Shown: positions 42,626 to 52,064, counted from the first letter of the stretch. The stretch is DNA of 64,000 nt from Nocardioides sp. J54 (GCF_000519005.1 NZ_JAER01000005.1:113425-177424), one strand, 5' to 3'. Translations and numbers: made by a program. Notes: generated from the sequence alone by a model not told the origin.

Positions 42626-43471
42626 TCAGGCGGGCTTGGTGGCCCGCAGGATGCCGTACCCGAGGGTGCGGTCGTTCCAGAACGCCTCGAGCACGTGGGT
42701 GGAGCGGACGTACTCGTCGAGGCCGTCGGCGCCGATCAGCCGGGTGATCTCGTCGGCGTGCTCCTCGCAGTTGGCCCGCCAGGCGGCGAAGGTCGGCAGC
42801 GTCTCGTCGCTGATGTCGGTCAGGTCGTCGACCTCCATGCCGACCTCGGTGAGCATCGCGGCGTAGTCGTCGAGCGGCAGCATGTGCGCGTCGCCGTAGA
42901 CCGAGCGCAGCAGCGCGAACTCGTCGCGACGCTCGCGGACCTCGAGGAAGGGGATCTCGCGGCGGCGGATGATGTCGCACAGCACGAACCGGCCGCCGGG
43001 GACGAGGACCCGCGCGGACTCCGACAGCAGGCCCTTGCGGTCACGCATGAGGTGGGAGGACTCCAGGGCCCAGACCACGTCGAAGGAGGCGTCGGGCAGG
43101 CCGTTGGCCGTGCCGTCGCGCTGCTCGAAGCGGGCGGTGGCCAGCCCGCGGGACGCGGCGAGCTCGGTCGCGGCCGCCACGCCGGTGCCGCTCGTCGTGA
43201 TGCCGAGGACCTCGGCGCCGTGCTCGGAGGCGAGCTGGCAGGACTGGTGCCCGGTGCCGCAGCCGACGTCGAGCACCCGGGCGCCCGGCGTGATGCCGGC
43301 CCGCTGCAGCATCTGCTCGGTGAGCGCGGCGGTCGCGTCGACGAGCGGGATGCCGCTGGGGACGAAGTAGCCGTAGTGGAACTCCGAGCCCAGGATCAAC
43401 CGCCACGCCTCGTGGACGCGGTCGTAGTGGACATCCGGCTCGTGGCTCGGCGCGGCCTCGGTCGTTCCCAT
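42626..43471 (-). CDS. SAM-dependent methyltransferase, UbiE/gamma-tocopherol type
   Basis: A 281-residue methyltransferase with VLDVGCGTGHQSCQLASEHG (about residue 68), FDVVWALESSHLM, and LVPGGRFVLCDI, the Methyltransf_11 order. The segment FHYGYFVPSG near residue 30 resembles the small-molecule (sarcosine, tocopherol) methyltransferase group. ATG 43471 follows GAAGGGACC. Substrate unknown; it is divergent from an acyltransferase gene, with which it may share control. Confidence 0.83.
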   Translation of the reverse strand: MGTTEAAPSHEPDVHYDRVHEAWRLILGSEFHYGYFVPSGIPLVDATAALTEQMLQRAGITPGARVLDVGCGTGHQSCQLASEHGAEVLGITTSGTGVAAATELAASRGLATARFEQRDGTANGLPDASFDVVWALESSHLMRDRKGLLSESARVLVPGGRFVLCDIIRRREIPFLEVRERRDEFALLRSVYGDAHMLPLDDYAAMLTEVGMEVDDLTDISDETLPTFAAWRANCEEHADEITRLIGADGLDEYVRSTHVLEAFWNDRTLGYGILRATKPA

Positions 43472-43489
43472 GCTGGTCCCTTCTTCGTC

Positions 43490-43498
43490 CAATAGACT
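43490..43498. promoter_or_regulatory. Divergent -10 elements between methyltransferase and acyltransferase genes
   Basis: CAATAGACT contains TAGACT on the plus strand and TATTGG on the minus strand. Both genes have ribosome binding sites, so these would be ordinary leadered transcripts. Confidence 0.35.
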
Positions 43499-43535
43499 CC
43501 CCCGCCCGGCATCCAACCACTTCTCGAGGACTTCC

Positions 43536-44231
43536 ATGACGCGTGTCCTTGCATTGCTCCTGATCTTCCTGCCGCAACGGCTCAAGCACGTCGTTGCGCG
43601 ACGCCTCCTCGGCTGGGAGATCCACCCCACGGCGTACATCGGGCGCAGCCTGGTGATGGTGCCGCGGGTGACCATGGAGGAGGGCGCCCAGATCGGGCAC
43701 CTCAACGTGATCCGCGACTTCGACGAGCTGCGCATGGCGAAGGGCGCGAGCATCGCGAGCCGCAACTGGATCGTCGGCGTGCCGTCGTCGTCCGGGATCT
43801 ACTCCGACCCGCGGCGCGACCCGTCGCTGGTGATGGGCGAGTACGCCGTGATCACCACTGCGCACGACCTCGACGTCACCGACCGGATCGAGCTGGGCAA
43901 GCAGGCGGCGATCGCGGGCTTCCGCTCGGCGATCCTGACCCACAACCTCAACCTGGTCACCGACCGGTTCGGGAGCAGCAAGGTGACCCTCGGCGACTAC
44001 GGCGTGCTGATGTCGGGCTGCACGCTGCAGAGCGGCACGAACGTGCCGGCGCGCTCGATCGTGTCCGCCGGCTCGGTGGTGGCCACCAAGCTGAACGCCG
44101 AGCTGACCCTCTACCGCGGCAACCCGGCGGAGCCGGTGCGCGAGCTGCCGGAGCGGCTGAAGTTCTTCCACCGCGAGGGCCGCCAGGCGCAGATCGAGGC
44201 CGAGGTCAGGCGCTGGATGGAGAAGTCCTGA
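43536..44231 (+). CDS. Left-handed beta-helix acyltransferase
   Basis: A 231-residue protein built mostly of hexapeptide-type repeats ([51 protein letters not shown]), with [12 protein letters not shown] and [12 protein letters not shown] near the end as in WcaF/NodL-type acetyltransferases. It probably O-acetylates a sugar. ATG 43536 has GAGG 7 nt before; the upstream ATG overlaps the divergent gene and is rejected. Confidence 0.83.
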   Translation: MTRVLALLLIFLPQRLKHVVARRLLGWEIHPTAYIGRSLVMVPRVTMEEGAQIGHLNVIRDFDELRMAKGASIASRNWIVGVPSSSGIYSDPRRDPSLVMGEYAVITTAHDLDVTDRIELGKQAAIAGFRSAILTHNLNLVTDRFGSSKVTLGDYGVLMSGCTLQSGTNVPARSIVSAGSVVATKLNAELTLYRGNPAEPVRELPERLKFFHREGRQAQIEAEVRRWMEKS

Positions 44232-44275
44232 GCGTCGAACCTGCGGACGGCCGGAAAAGTCCGGCGACCTCGCGC

Positions 44276-44281
44276 TAGGGT
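44276..44281 (+). promoter_or_regulatory. -10 hexamer for leaderless gmd
   Basis: TAGGGT, 8 nt before the ATG of gmd, no Shine-Dalgarno. A small dyad GCCGGAAAAGTCCGGC lies at 44250-44265. Confidence 0.45.
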
Positions 44282-44289
44282 CACCGCCC

Positions 44290-45276
44290 ATGAAGCGCGC
44301 GCTGATCACCGGCATCACCGGGCAGGACGGTTCCTACCTGGCCGAGCTCCTCCTCGAGAAGGGCTACGAGGTGCACGGCCTGGTCCGGCGCCACTCCACG
44401 CTCAACCGGTCGCGGATCGACCACCTGGGCGGCACACCCGACCTGCACCTGCACTACGGCGACCTCACCGACGGCGTGAGCCTGGTGAACCTGGTGCGCG
44501 ACATCGAGCCGCACGAGGTCTACAACCTCGGCGCGCAGAGCCACGTGAAGGTGTCCTTCGAGCTCCCCGAGTACACCGCGAACACCGACGCGGTCGGCAC
44601 GCTGCGCCTGCTCGAGGCGATCCGGGCGTCCGGGATCGACTGCCGGTTCTACCAGGCGTCCACGTCGGAGATGTTCGGCGCCACCCCGCCGCCGCAGGAC
44701 GAGCGCACGGTGTTCTACCCGCGCTCGCCGTACGGCGCCGCCAAGCTCTACTCGCACTGGGTGACGGTGAACTACCGCGAGGCCTACGACCTCTTCGCCG
44801 TCTCCGGCATCCTCTTCAACCACGAGTCGCCGCGCCGTGGCGAGTCGTTCGTGACCCGCAAGATCACCCTCGGCGTCGCGTCGATCAAGCTCGGCATCAC
44901 CGACCACCTCACCCTGGGCAACCTCGACGCGGTCCGCGACTGGGGCTACGCCAAGGAGTACGTCGAGGGCATGTGGCGGATGCTGCAGCACGACGAGCCG
45001 CAGGACTACGTGCTCGCCACCGGCATCGGCACGACCGTGCGGGAGTTCTGCGAGTACGCCTTCAGCCACGCCGGCCTCAACTGGGAGGACCACGTCCGCT
45101 ACGACCAGTCCTACGAGCGCCCGACCGAGGTCGACGCGCTCATCGGCGACGCGTCCAAGGCACGCGAGGTGCTCGGCTGGAAGCCCAGCACCGACGCCAA
45201 GGGCCTGGCCGAGCTGATGGTCGACGCCGACATCGACCAGCTCGGCCGGCTGGTCGCCCACAAGCGGGAGGGCTGA
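44290..45276 (+). CDS. gmd: GDP-mannose 4,6-dehydratase
   Basis: Makes GDP-4-keto-6-deoxymannose, precursor of GDP-fucose, GDP-rhamnose and others. The 328-residue protein has [48 protein letters not shown] (Thr/Glu active site) and [10 protein letters not shown] (Tyr/Lys), all standard for [20 protein letters not shown] is also conserved. No clear GDP-fucose synthase (GMER) is seen; the paralogue at 40.4 kb may act on its product. Confidence 0.95.
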   Translation: MKRALITGITGQDGSYLAELLLEKGYEVHGLVRRHSTLNRSRIDHLGGTPDLHLHYGDLTDGVSLVNLVRDIEPHEVYNLGAQSHVKVSFELPEYTANTDAVGTLRLLEAIRASGIDCRFYQASTSEMFGATPPPQDERTVFYPRSPYGAAKLYSHWVTVNYREAYDLFAVSGILFNHESPRRGESFVTRKITLGVASIKLGITDHLTLGNLDAVRDWGYAKEYVEGMWRMLQHDEPQDYVLATGIGTTVREFCEYAFSHAGLNWEDHVRYDQSYERPTEVDALIGDASKAREVLGWKPSTDAKGLAELMVDADIDQLGRLVAHKREG

Positions 45277-45298
45277 GCCCGCGGCGCGGGCTGCTGCG

Positions 45299-46363
45299 AT
45301 GAAGATCCTCATCGACGCGATGGCCGCCGAGTTCGGCGGCATCCGGACCCTCGTCGACGCGGTGCTGGCGCAGTGGCACGACGTCTACCCCGACGACGAG
45401 CTCCACGTCGCCGTGCCCGCCGACTCCTCGATCGGCGCGGGCACGCCGCACACGCTGCACAAGCTCCCCGTGCCGCGCCCGTACGTCGTCGGGCGGCCGT
45501 GGGCGCAGACCACGCGGATGCGCTCGCTCGCGCGACGCCTGCGCCCGGACGCGGTGCTGGCCACCGCCCCGACGACCTCGGTCCTCTCGCTGGGCCCCGG
45601 GCGGCTCGCGACGATCATCCTCGACCTGCGCCACGAGCTGCGGCCCGAGCAGTTCAGCCGCGGCCGGCGGCTGATCCGCGCGGTCTCCTACGGCCGGACC
45701 TACCAGATGGCCGACGCCTTCGTCGCGATCTCGCAGCGCAGCCTCGACGACCTGCACCGCCTGCACCCGTCGACCGCCCGCAAGCCCGCGGTGGTCGCCC
45801 ACCTCGGCGCCGACCACGTGCGCGACTGGCCCGCGCCGGACCGCACCGGCCCGGCGGTGTCCTTCGCGCACCACACGAACAAGAACCCCGACCTGCTGCT
45901 CGACGCCTGGGCCGACCTCGTCGCCCGCGGCGCGGACGCACCCCCGTTGCTCGTGCTCGGCGTCGGCAACGCCCGCAGGCCCGCCCTGCAGGCGGCGATC
46001 GAGGAGCGCGGCATCGCCCACGTCGTGGAGCTGGCGCCCTTCCTGCCGGACGACGAGTTCCAGCAGGTAATCGCCTCCGCCCGGATGGTGGTCTTCCCGA
46101 GCGACTTCGAGGGCTTCGGCCTGCCGACCGTCGAGGGGATGGCGCTCGGCAAGCCCGTGGTCATCGGCCCCGAGCCCGCCTGCCTCGAGGTCGCCGGCGG
46201 CCACGCGACCGTGATGGCCGACTGGACCCCCGCCGCGCTCGCCGAGGCCGTGCTGCGGGCCGGGTCGATGGACGAGGCGGAGCTGGCCGCTGCCCGGGAG
46301 TGGGCGGAGACGTTCACGTGGGAGCGCACCATCCGTCGTACCCGGGGTGCGCTGGAGGGGTAG
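45299..46363 (+). CDS. Glycosyltransferase family 4 protein (locus B)
   Basis: A 354-residue GT-B protein of the WbpY/mannosyltransferase-like group: MKILIDAMAAEFGGIRTLVD, then SFAHHTNKNPDLLLDAW (about residue 185) and VVFPSDFEGFGLPTVEGMALGKPVV (EX7E segment). It likely adds a sugar from a GDP-sugar such as mannose or a derivative. It starts 22 bp after gmd. Its 3' end faces the sulfotransferase across structured repeat copy 2. Confidence 0.87.
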   Translation: MKILIDAMAAEFGGIRTLVDAVLAQWHDVYPDDELHVAVPADSSIGAGTPHTLHKLPVPRPYVVGRPWAQTTRMRSLARRLRPDAVLATAPTTSVLSLGPGRLATIILDLRHELRPEQFSRGRRLIRAVSYGRTYQMADAFVAISQRSLDDLHRLHPSTARKPAVVAHLGADHVRDWPAPDRTGPAVSFAHHTNKNPDLLLDAWADLVARGADAPPLLVLGVGNARRPALQAAIEERGIAHVVELAPFLPDDEFQQVIASARMVVFPSDFEGFGLPTVEGMALGKPVVIGPEPACLEVAGGHATVMADWTPAALAEAVLRAGSMDEAELAAAREWAETFTWERTIRRTRGALEG

Positions 46364-46390
46364 GGGCGCTCGGCCCGGGCCTGGCGGGGT

Positions 46391-46606
46391 CGGGAATCAC
46401 CTCTCCAGAGGTGATTCCTGCGCTTCCTGACCGTTGCAACGGTCAGGAAGTGCCAGGAGCGGTCAGGAAGTCCGCGCTGCACGAGGCGCGACGCGGACGG
46501 TCACACCTGTCCCATGCGTCGCAAGAATCACCGCTTCCGTGGTGATTCCCGACCCGGTCGACCACGGCAAGGGCCACCACCCCGGGAACCGGCCAGCAGG
46601 TACGAC
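46391..46606. repeat. Structured intergenic element, copy 2
   Basis: Hairpin 1: GGAATCACCTCT (46393) and its exact complement (46407-46418), 12 bp with a CC centre. Hairpin 2: CTTCCTGACCGTTG and its exact complement, a perfect 28-nt palindrome at 46423-46450. Third arm CGGTCAGGAAG at 46460-46470 repeats the right arm. Second module: dyad GAATCACC/GGTGATTC at 46525-46548, then GGAACCGGCCAGCAGGTACG at 46584. Same plan as at 33.8 kb. Lies between convergent gene ends. Confidence 0.8.
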
Positions 46607-46632
46607 GCCCGGCCGGCCCGCGACCAGGCGGC

Positions 46633-47502
46633 TCAGGCCGGCTCGTAGCCCAGCAGCTCGACCAGGCCGGGGGCGACCTCCTCGATCGCCTTGTGGTGCT
46701 CGGGCTTGAACACGTCCTGGTAGCGCGAGGCGCGGCTGCGGTAGTGCGACTCGCTGTCCGGGCTGCGCTGGGCGAGGTCCTTGGCGCGCAGCGCGTCCTT
46801 GGACGTGTCGCGCAGCAGGGTGGCCAGGTCGGCCTCGGACAGCTCGATGCCGCAGTGCTCGAGCATCGCCCGCACGACGGCCTCGGAGTCGCGGGCGACG
46901 TCCTCGAGGCGGAAGCGGGCGACGTCCGGGTCGTCGGCGCCGACCCAGGAGGCCATGGCGGCGAAGTGGCCGCCACACAGCGAGATGATCCTCAGCAGCG
47001 CCTCGTCCATCGACATCTGCTTTAGCTCCAGGCGCAGCCGCTCGGCCTCCTCGAGGTGGGTGGGCCGGTGCGTCTCGACGGCCGACCAGTAGCCGGACAC
47101 GACGACGTTGCGCGGGTCGCGGCCCAGGTAGACCACCTTGTGCGGGTGGCGCTTCGGCAGCGCGAGGTAGTCCTGGTAGGTGCCGTAGAAGCCGGGCACG
47201 TAGGTGCCCGCCGGGAAGCCGTTGCGCGGCGGGGTGAGCTCGTAGTCGAGCTGCGGCAGGGTCAGCAGGCCGGTCTGCGCGCGCACGACCGGGTGGTCGA
47301 AGAGCGCCTTGATCCACTGGCTGCCGGCCTTCTGCGGGCCAGCGGCGATGATCGTGCCGGGGTCCGGGACCGCGTCGCGCGCAGTCAGCACGCGACCGCG
47401 TCCGCGGGCGGCGAGGTGCACCGCGCGCTTGACGGCCGTGCGGGCCGGCGGCCAGTTGACGGTACGTGCGGCCCACTCGCGTGGGTCGAGGGAGGTCGAC
47501 AT
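46633..47502 (-). CDS. PAPS-dependent sulfotransferase
   Basis: A 289-residue carbohydrate-type sulfotransferase. GPQKAGSQWIKALFDHP (about residue 47) is the 5'-phosphosulfate binding loop, and VVYLGRDPRNVVVSGYWS near residue 120 is the 3'-phosphate motif with its Arg and Ser. ATG 47502 follows GAAGGAAGC. It would transfer sulfate from PAPS, made by CysDN and the APS kinase fusion at 8-15 kb, to a hydroxyl of a glycan or lipid precursor in the cytoplasm. The acceptor is not known. Confidence 0.85.
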   Translation of the reverse strand: MSTSLDPREWAARTVNWPPARTAVKRAVHLAARGRGRVLTARDAVPDPGTIIAAGPQKAGSQWIKALFDHPVVRAQTGLLTLPQLDYELTPPRNGFPAGTYVPGFYGTYQDYLALPKRHPHKVVYLGRDPRNVVVSGYWSAVETHRPTHLEEAERLRLELKQMSMDEALLRIISLCGGHFAAMASWVGADDPDVARFRLEDVARDSEAVVRAMLEHCGIELSEADLATLLRDTSKDALRAKDLAQRSPDSESHYRSRASRYQDVFKPEHHKAIEEVAPGLVELLGYEPA

Positions 47503-47585
47503 GGGTTGTGCTTCCTTCTCGTCACCGGGACACCGGCCGACACCGTAGCCCTTTGGCCGCCCGCTCGTAGAGTAAAGCGGGAACC

Positions 47586-48992
47586 GTGGTCGCAGCCGCA
47601 GCCGCGGCAGCCCAGCCGCAGCCCGCCGCGGGCACCGCGCGGCCACCATTCCGACCGCGAGGGGACACGTTGCACGACGGCGCCGGTCGACGGTTGAGCC
47701 TCATCACCATCGACCAGATCATCTCCGGAGCCTCGAACGTCATCGTCGCGCTGCTCTCGGCCCACCTGCTCGGCGTGGAGGCCTTCGGCTACTTCGGCCT
47801 GCTGATCATCATCTTGTCGGTCGGGCTGGGCGTGACGCGCTCGCTCGTCGGCGACCCGGTGATGGTCCACCCCGACGACGCCCGCGAGCGGCCGGGGGCG
47901 CCGATCGGCGCCGCCCTGATCGTGGGTACGGCGATGGGCGTGGCGTTCGCGGTCGTCGCGCTCGTGCTCTTCGTGACCGACCTGCCGCTCGCCGCGGAAT
48001 CGCTGGTCGTCGCGATCGGCATCCCCGCCCTGCTGCTGCACGACCTGGGCCGCTACCTCGGCTTCGCGACGCAGCGGCCGTCGTACTCGCTGGTCCTCGA
48101 CACCGTCTGGCTGGTGCTGATCGCGGTGGCCATGACGACCCTCGTGCTGCTCGACGAGGTGACCCTGCTGTGGTTCGTGGTCGCCTGGGTCGGCACCGGT
48201 GCCACCGCGGCGACGCTGGTCTTCGTCCAGCACGGGCCGCCCGCACGTGGCGGCCTGGCCTGGCTGCGTGAGCGCTGGCCGTACTCGTGGCGCTTCCTGA
48301 TGTCGTTCACCGCGCTCCAGGGCGCCGCCGCCGGGTTCTCCGTCATCGTCGCGGCGGTCGCCGGTGCGCGCGCCCTCGGTGCCGTGCGCGGCGCGCTGCT
48401 GCTGATCCGCCCCTACGTCACCTTCCAGACCGCGGCCGTCGCCGCCGGCGTCGCGGAGGTGGCCAACGCCGGCAAGGACGGTCCGCCGTCGGGCACCCTG
48501 CGGCGCACGACGCTCATCGCCACCGCGATCGGCGCGGTCAACGGCGCCCTGCTGCTGGTCGTGCCGGACTCGGTCGGCCGGATCATCCTCAGCGACACGT
48601 GGGAGGCGACCGAGCCGCTGCTCGTGCCGGCCTGCGTCCAGATCCTCTGCCTCGGCCTCATCGTCGGCCCGCGGGCCCACCTCACCGGCATGCGCCGGAT
48701 CAGCACCGTGGTGCGCCTCGACATCACCGCGACCTTCGGCATCGTCGCGCTCGGTGTCGTCGGCGTGTTCGTCGACGGCGCCGTCGGCGCCTACTGGGGC
48801 ACGGCCGCCGGGCAGGCCGTCGCCGCCGTCGCCTGGTGGATCGCGGTCAGCGCGGTCCGCGGCCCGGCCGGAGACCCTGAGGGCACCGGTGGCACCACGG
48901 GGGACGGAGGCACCAGCGGAGCCGAGGACACCGGCCCGGCCGGCGCCACGGCCGGGGGCCCGCCCGGCAGCGAGAACCGTTCGCCTGCGTGA
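47586..48992 (+). CDS. Polysaccharide flippase, Wzx/MATE-like (locus B)
   Basis: A 468-residue multi-pass protein with about 12 hydrophobic segments from SLITIDQIISGASNVIVALL on, and a low-complexity C-terminus rich in Gly/Thr/Ala. It resembles the MATE-like side of the oligosaccharide flippases, less closely than the locus A protein. GTG 47586 is used; TTG 47670 would remove an Ala/Pro-rich leader. It is divergent from the sulfotransferase gene. Likely exports the locus B lipid-linked unit. Confidence 0.8.
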   Translation: MVAAAAAAAQPQPAAGTARPPFRPRGDTLHDGAGRRLSLITIDQIISGASNVIVALLSAHLLGVEAFGYFGLLIIILSVGLGVTRSLVGDPVMVHPDDARERPGAPIGAALIVGTAMGVAFAVVALVLFVTDLPLAAESLVVAIGIPALLLHDLGRYLGFATQRPSYSLVLDTVWLVLIAVAMTTLVLLDEVTLLWFVVAWVGTGATAATLVFVQHGPPARGGLAWLRERWPYSWRFLMSFTALQGAAAGFSVIVAAVAGARALGAVRGALLLIRPYVTFQTAAVAAGVAEVANAGKDGPPSGTLRRTTLIATAIGAVNGALLLVVPDSVGRIILSDTWEATEPLLVPACVQILCLGLIVGPRAHLTGMRRISTVVRLDITATFGIVALGVVGVFVDGAVGAYWGTAAGQAVAAVAWWIAVSAVRGPAGDPEGTGGTTGDGGTSGAEDTGPAGATAGGPPGSENRSPA

Positions 48993-49074
48993 CCCGTCAG
49001 CCTCCTTTACGTTGGTAGGAGCGCGGACGCACACCCCCACGACGGCGTCCTCGATCCCGAAAGGGTGAGCGAAC

Positions 49075-49755
49075 TTGCTCATGTACTTCCTGCGCTGGCT
49101 CAAGCACGCTCTGCTGCGCGGCCACGACGCCGTGGTCGGCTCCAACCTCGCCGTGGTGAACCGGCTCAGGCGCGCCGGCCGCCTCGAGATCGGCGCGCAC
49201 TGCTACAGCCTGCCGATCATCAAGTACTACGAGCACGAGGACAGCAAGCTCGTCGTGGGCAAGTACAGCCCGCTGTCGGAGACCGCGATCGTCATGCTCG
49301 GCGGCGAGCACCCCAGCGACACGGTCAGCCAGTTCCCGTTCCGGATCCACTTCCGGATGCCCGGCGCGGGCCAGGACGGCAACCCGGTGCCCTCGACGGA
49401 CACCGTGATCGGCTCCGACGTCCTCGTCTACCAGCGCGCCTTCATCCGCGGCGGCGTGACGATCGGCCACGGCGCGATCGTGGCGTCGAACGCCGTGGTG
49501 ACCAAGGACGTCCCGCCGTACGCCATCGTCGGCGGCAACCCCGCACGGGTCATCCGCTACCGATACACCGAGGAGCAGATCGCCGAGCTCCTCGACATCG
49601 CGTGGTGGGACTGGTCCGACGAGGAGGTCAAGGAGGCCGTCCCGTTGCTGACCGGCAAGGACGTCGACGCCTTCATCGCGTGGGCCCGTGAGCGCCACCC
49701 GCGCACGACGCCCGCGCCGCTCGAGTCGGCTGCCCCCGGCACGGCGGCGAGGTAG
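49075..49755 (+). CDS. CatB-type (xenobiotic acyltransferase family) O-acetyltransferase
   Basis: A 226-residue left-handed beta-helix protein with KLVVGKYSPLSETAIVMLGGEHPSD (about residue 61), TVIGSDVLVYQRAFIRGGVTIGHGAIVASNAVV, and VGGNPARVIRYRY, the CatB/VAT acetyltransferase pattern. TTG 49075 has AAGGG 9 nt before; ATG 49081 is the alternative. Second acyltransferase of locus B; it lies 6 bp before the next glycosyltransferase. Confidence 0.87.
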   Translation: MLMYFLRWLKHALLRGHDAVVGSNLAVVNRLRRAGRLEIGAHCYSLPIIKYYEHEDSKLVVGKYSPLSETAIVMLGGEHPSDTVSQFPFRIHFRMPGAGQDGNPVPSTDTVIGSDVLVYQRAFIRGGVTIGHGAIVASNAVVTKDVPPYAIVGGNPARVIRYRYTEEQIAELLDIAWWDWSDEEVKEAVPLLTGKDVDAFIAWARERHPRTTPAPLESAAPGTAAR

Positions 49756-49761
49756 GTCCTG

Positions 49762-50949
49762 ATGAGCACGACCTACGTCACCATCCTCGCGACGAACTAC
49801 CTCCCCAAGGCGCTGGCGCTCGCCGACAGCCTCCAGGAGCACGAGGGCGCCGAGCTCACCGTGCTGCTCATCGACGCCGAGCACGCCGAGGACCACGACC
49901 TGCCGGACATCCCCGGCGTGCGCATCGTCGGCACCGACTTCCTCGGCCTCGACCGCCGCCAGGTGCTGGCGCTGGCCACTTACTACGACCTCGTCGAGTT
50001 CGCCACCGCGATCAAGCCGCTCGTCTTCAAGCGTCTCCTCGAGGAGAGCGAGCACGTCTTCTACCTCGACCCGGACACCTTCGCCGTGTCCGCGATGCCC
50101 GAGCTCCTCCCCGAGCTGCAGGCCAGCGAGGGCGGCATCCTGCTGACGCCGCACTTCCTGCACCCGCTGCCGCCGGACGCCCCGGTCAGCGAGGGGCACC
50201 TGCTGACCGTCGGTGTCTTCAACCTCGGCTTCGGCGGCTTCGACCGTCGCGCGGTCGAGGCGCTCGACTGGTGGTGGGCCCGCCTGGAGTGGGAGTGCCT
50301 GTTCGACTACCTCAGCGCCCTCTTCGTCGACCAGAAGTGGATGGACGTCGGCGCCGACCTGTTCCGCGCCCGCAGCTTCCGCCACCACGGCTACAACGTC
50401 GGCGTGGTCAACCTGCACGAGCGGCCGCTGGCGCTCGACGCGGACGGGTTCGCGATCGCCGGCACCGGTGAGCCACTGCGCCTCTTCCACTTCCACGCCT
50501 TCGACACCAGCCGGCCCGAGGAGCTCTCGACCCGGTTCGACATGTCGACGGCGCACATGCGCACCGAGAGCGCGGCGGTCGACGCGCTGTGCAAGGAGTA
50601 CGCCGCCGCGGTCAGCAAGTGGGAGGCGTTCCTCCCGCCGGCCCCGGCCTACCGCTACCACCACGACACCACCGGTCGCCGCATCCCACGACAGCTGCGC
50701 CGCGCCTGGCGCGCCGAGGCACGCGCCGGGGGCACGCCTCCCCTGCCGTTCCTCCCCGAGGAGGCCGAGGCGTGGGAGCGGTGGCGCCGCCGCGCGTGGA
50801 AGGCCGTTGCCCGCGAGCTGTCCGGCGACGCCGCCAAGAGCGCCCGGATGTCCATGCCCGAGGAGTTCGGGCGGCTGAAGGAGCGCTTCCCCGGCCTCGT
50901 CGGCAAGGTCCGCTCGAAGGTGGTCGGGCGCGGAGGAATGTGGGGCTGA
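49762..50949 (+). CDS. GT-A glycosyltransferase, sugar-nucleotide-binding type
   Basis: A 395-residue protein beginning STTYVTILATNYLPKALALADSL, with HVFYLDPDTFAVSA (DxD about residue 110), LTVGVFNLGFGGF and FDYLSALFVDQKWMDVGADL, the order seen in GT8-like enzymes. The C-terminal 100 residues are basic and less conserved. It likely adds a hexose; donor unknown. Ends about 120 bp before the GDP-mannose epimerase-like gene. Confidence 0.82.
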   Translation: MSTTYVTILATNYLPKALALADSLQEHEGAELTVLLIDAEHAEDHDLPDIPGVRIVGTDFLGLDRRQVLALATYYDLVEFATAIKPLVFKRLLEESEHVFYLDPDTFAVSAMPELLPELQASEGGILLTPHFLHPLPPDAPVSEGHLLTVGVFNLGFGGFDRRAVEALDWWWARLEWECLFDYLSALFVDQKWMDVGADLFRARSFRHHGYNVGVVNLHERPLALDADGFAIAGTGEPLRLFHFHAFDTSRPEELSTRFDMSTAHMRTESAAVDALCKEYAAAVSKWEAFLPPAPAYRYHHDTTGRRIPRQLRRAWRAEARAGGTPPLPFLPEEAEAWERWRRRAWKAVARELSGDAAKSARMSMPEEFGRLKERFPGLVGKVRSKVVGRGGMWG

Positions 50950-51067
50950 GACCCCCGACGCCGTCGCCCGGCACGTGACCAGACGGCGTTCCACTCGTTG
51001 GCAAGGACATCGCGGGGGCGTTGGGCGATGTTCGAGACAGACTTGTTTTTCCTGAGGAGATGACTGC

Positions 51068-52048
51068 ATGAACGCGCACGTCGACGTCCTGGTCGCCGGT
51101 GGCGGCGGCTTCATCGGCGGCCACCTGGTCGCCGACCTGCTCGCGCAGGGCAAGACCGTCCGGTCGGTCGACGTCAAGCCGCTCGACGAGTGGTACCAGG
51201 TCCACCCGGACGCCGAGAACGTCGTCGGCGACCTCTCCCTCCTCGAGGAGGCGGAGAAGGCGACCAGGGGTGCGCGCGAGGTCTACATGCTCGCCGCCGA
51301 CATGGGCGGCATGGGCTTCATCGAGAACAACAAGGCGCTGTGCATGCTGACGGTGCTGACCAGCACCCACATGCTCCAGGCCGCGCAGAAGTACGACGTC
51401 GAGCGCTACTTCTACTCCTCCTCGGCCTGCGTCTACGCCGCCGACAAGCAGACCGACCCGTCGGTGACCGCCCTCAAGGAGTCCGACGCCTACCCGGCCA
51501 TGCCCGAGGACGGCTACGGCTGGGAGAAGCTCTTCACCGAGCGCATGGCCCGCCACTTCCGCGAGGACTTCGGGCTGCAGACCCGTGTCGCCCGCTACCA
51601 CAACGTCTACGGCCCGGAGGGCACGTGGACCGGCGGCCGCGAGAAGGCTCCCGCCGCGGTGTGCCGCAAGATCGCGGAGGCCGTCATCTCCGGCAAGCAC
51701 GAGCTCGAGATCTGGGGCGACGGCGAGCAGACCCGCAGCTTCATGTACATCGACGACTGCGTGAAGGGCTCCCAGATGATCCTGGGCAGCGACCACCTCG
51801 AGCCGATCAACCTCGGCTCCGCCGAGCTCGTCACGATCAACCAGCTCTACTCGATCGTCGAGGACATCGCCGGCATCAAGTGCGAGCGCAAGTACGACCT
51901 CTCCGCGCCGCAGGGCGTGCGCGGGCGCAACTCGGACAACACCGAGATCAAGCGCGTCTTCGACTGGGAGCCGTCGATCAGCCTCGCCGACGGCCTGGCG
52001 AAGACCTACGCCTGGGTCTACGACCAGGTCAAGCGGGCGCAGGGCTGA
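51068..52048 (+). CDS. GDP-mannose 3,5-epimerase-like protein
   Basis: Predicted to make GDP-L-galactose from GDP-mannose. The 326-residue extended SDR has the GME-specific segment ADMGGMGFIENNKALCM (about residue 78), FYSSSACVYAADKQ, KESDAYPAMPEDGYGWEKL (Tyr/Lys), HNVYGPEGTWTGGREKAPAA and QGVRGRNSDNT, which closely follow plant GDP-mannose 3,5-epimerase. TGAGGAGATGACTGC precedes the ATG. With manA and gmd nearby, GDP-mannose seems to be a central donor. Gulose formation is a known side activity of GME. Confidence 0.85.
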   Translation: MNAHVDVLVAGGGGFIGGHLVADLLAQGKTVRSVDVKPLDEWYQVHPDAENVVGDLSLLEEAEKATRGAREVYMLAADMGGMGFIENNKALCMLTVLTSTHMLQAAQKYDVERYFYSSSACVYAADKQTDPSVTALKESDAYPAMPEDGYGWEKLFTERMARHFREDFGLQTRVARYHNVYGPEGTWTGGREKAPAAVCRKIAEAVISGKHELEIWGDGEQTRSFMYIDDCVKGSQMILGSDHLEPINLGSAELVTINQLYSIVEDIAGIKCERKYDLSAPQGVRGRNSDNTEIKRVFDWEPSISLADGLAKTYAWVYDQVKRAQG

Positions 52049-52064
52049 GGGGCCCCGCAGCGGC

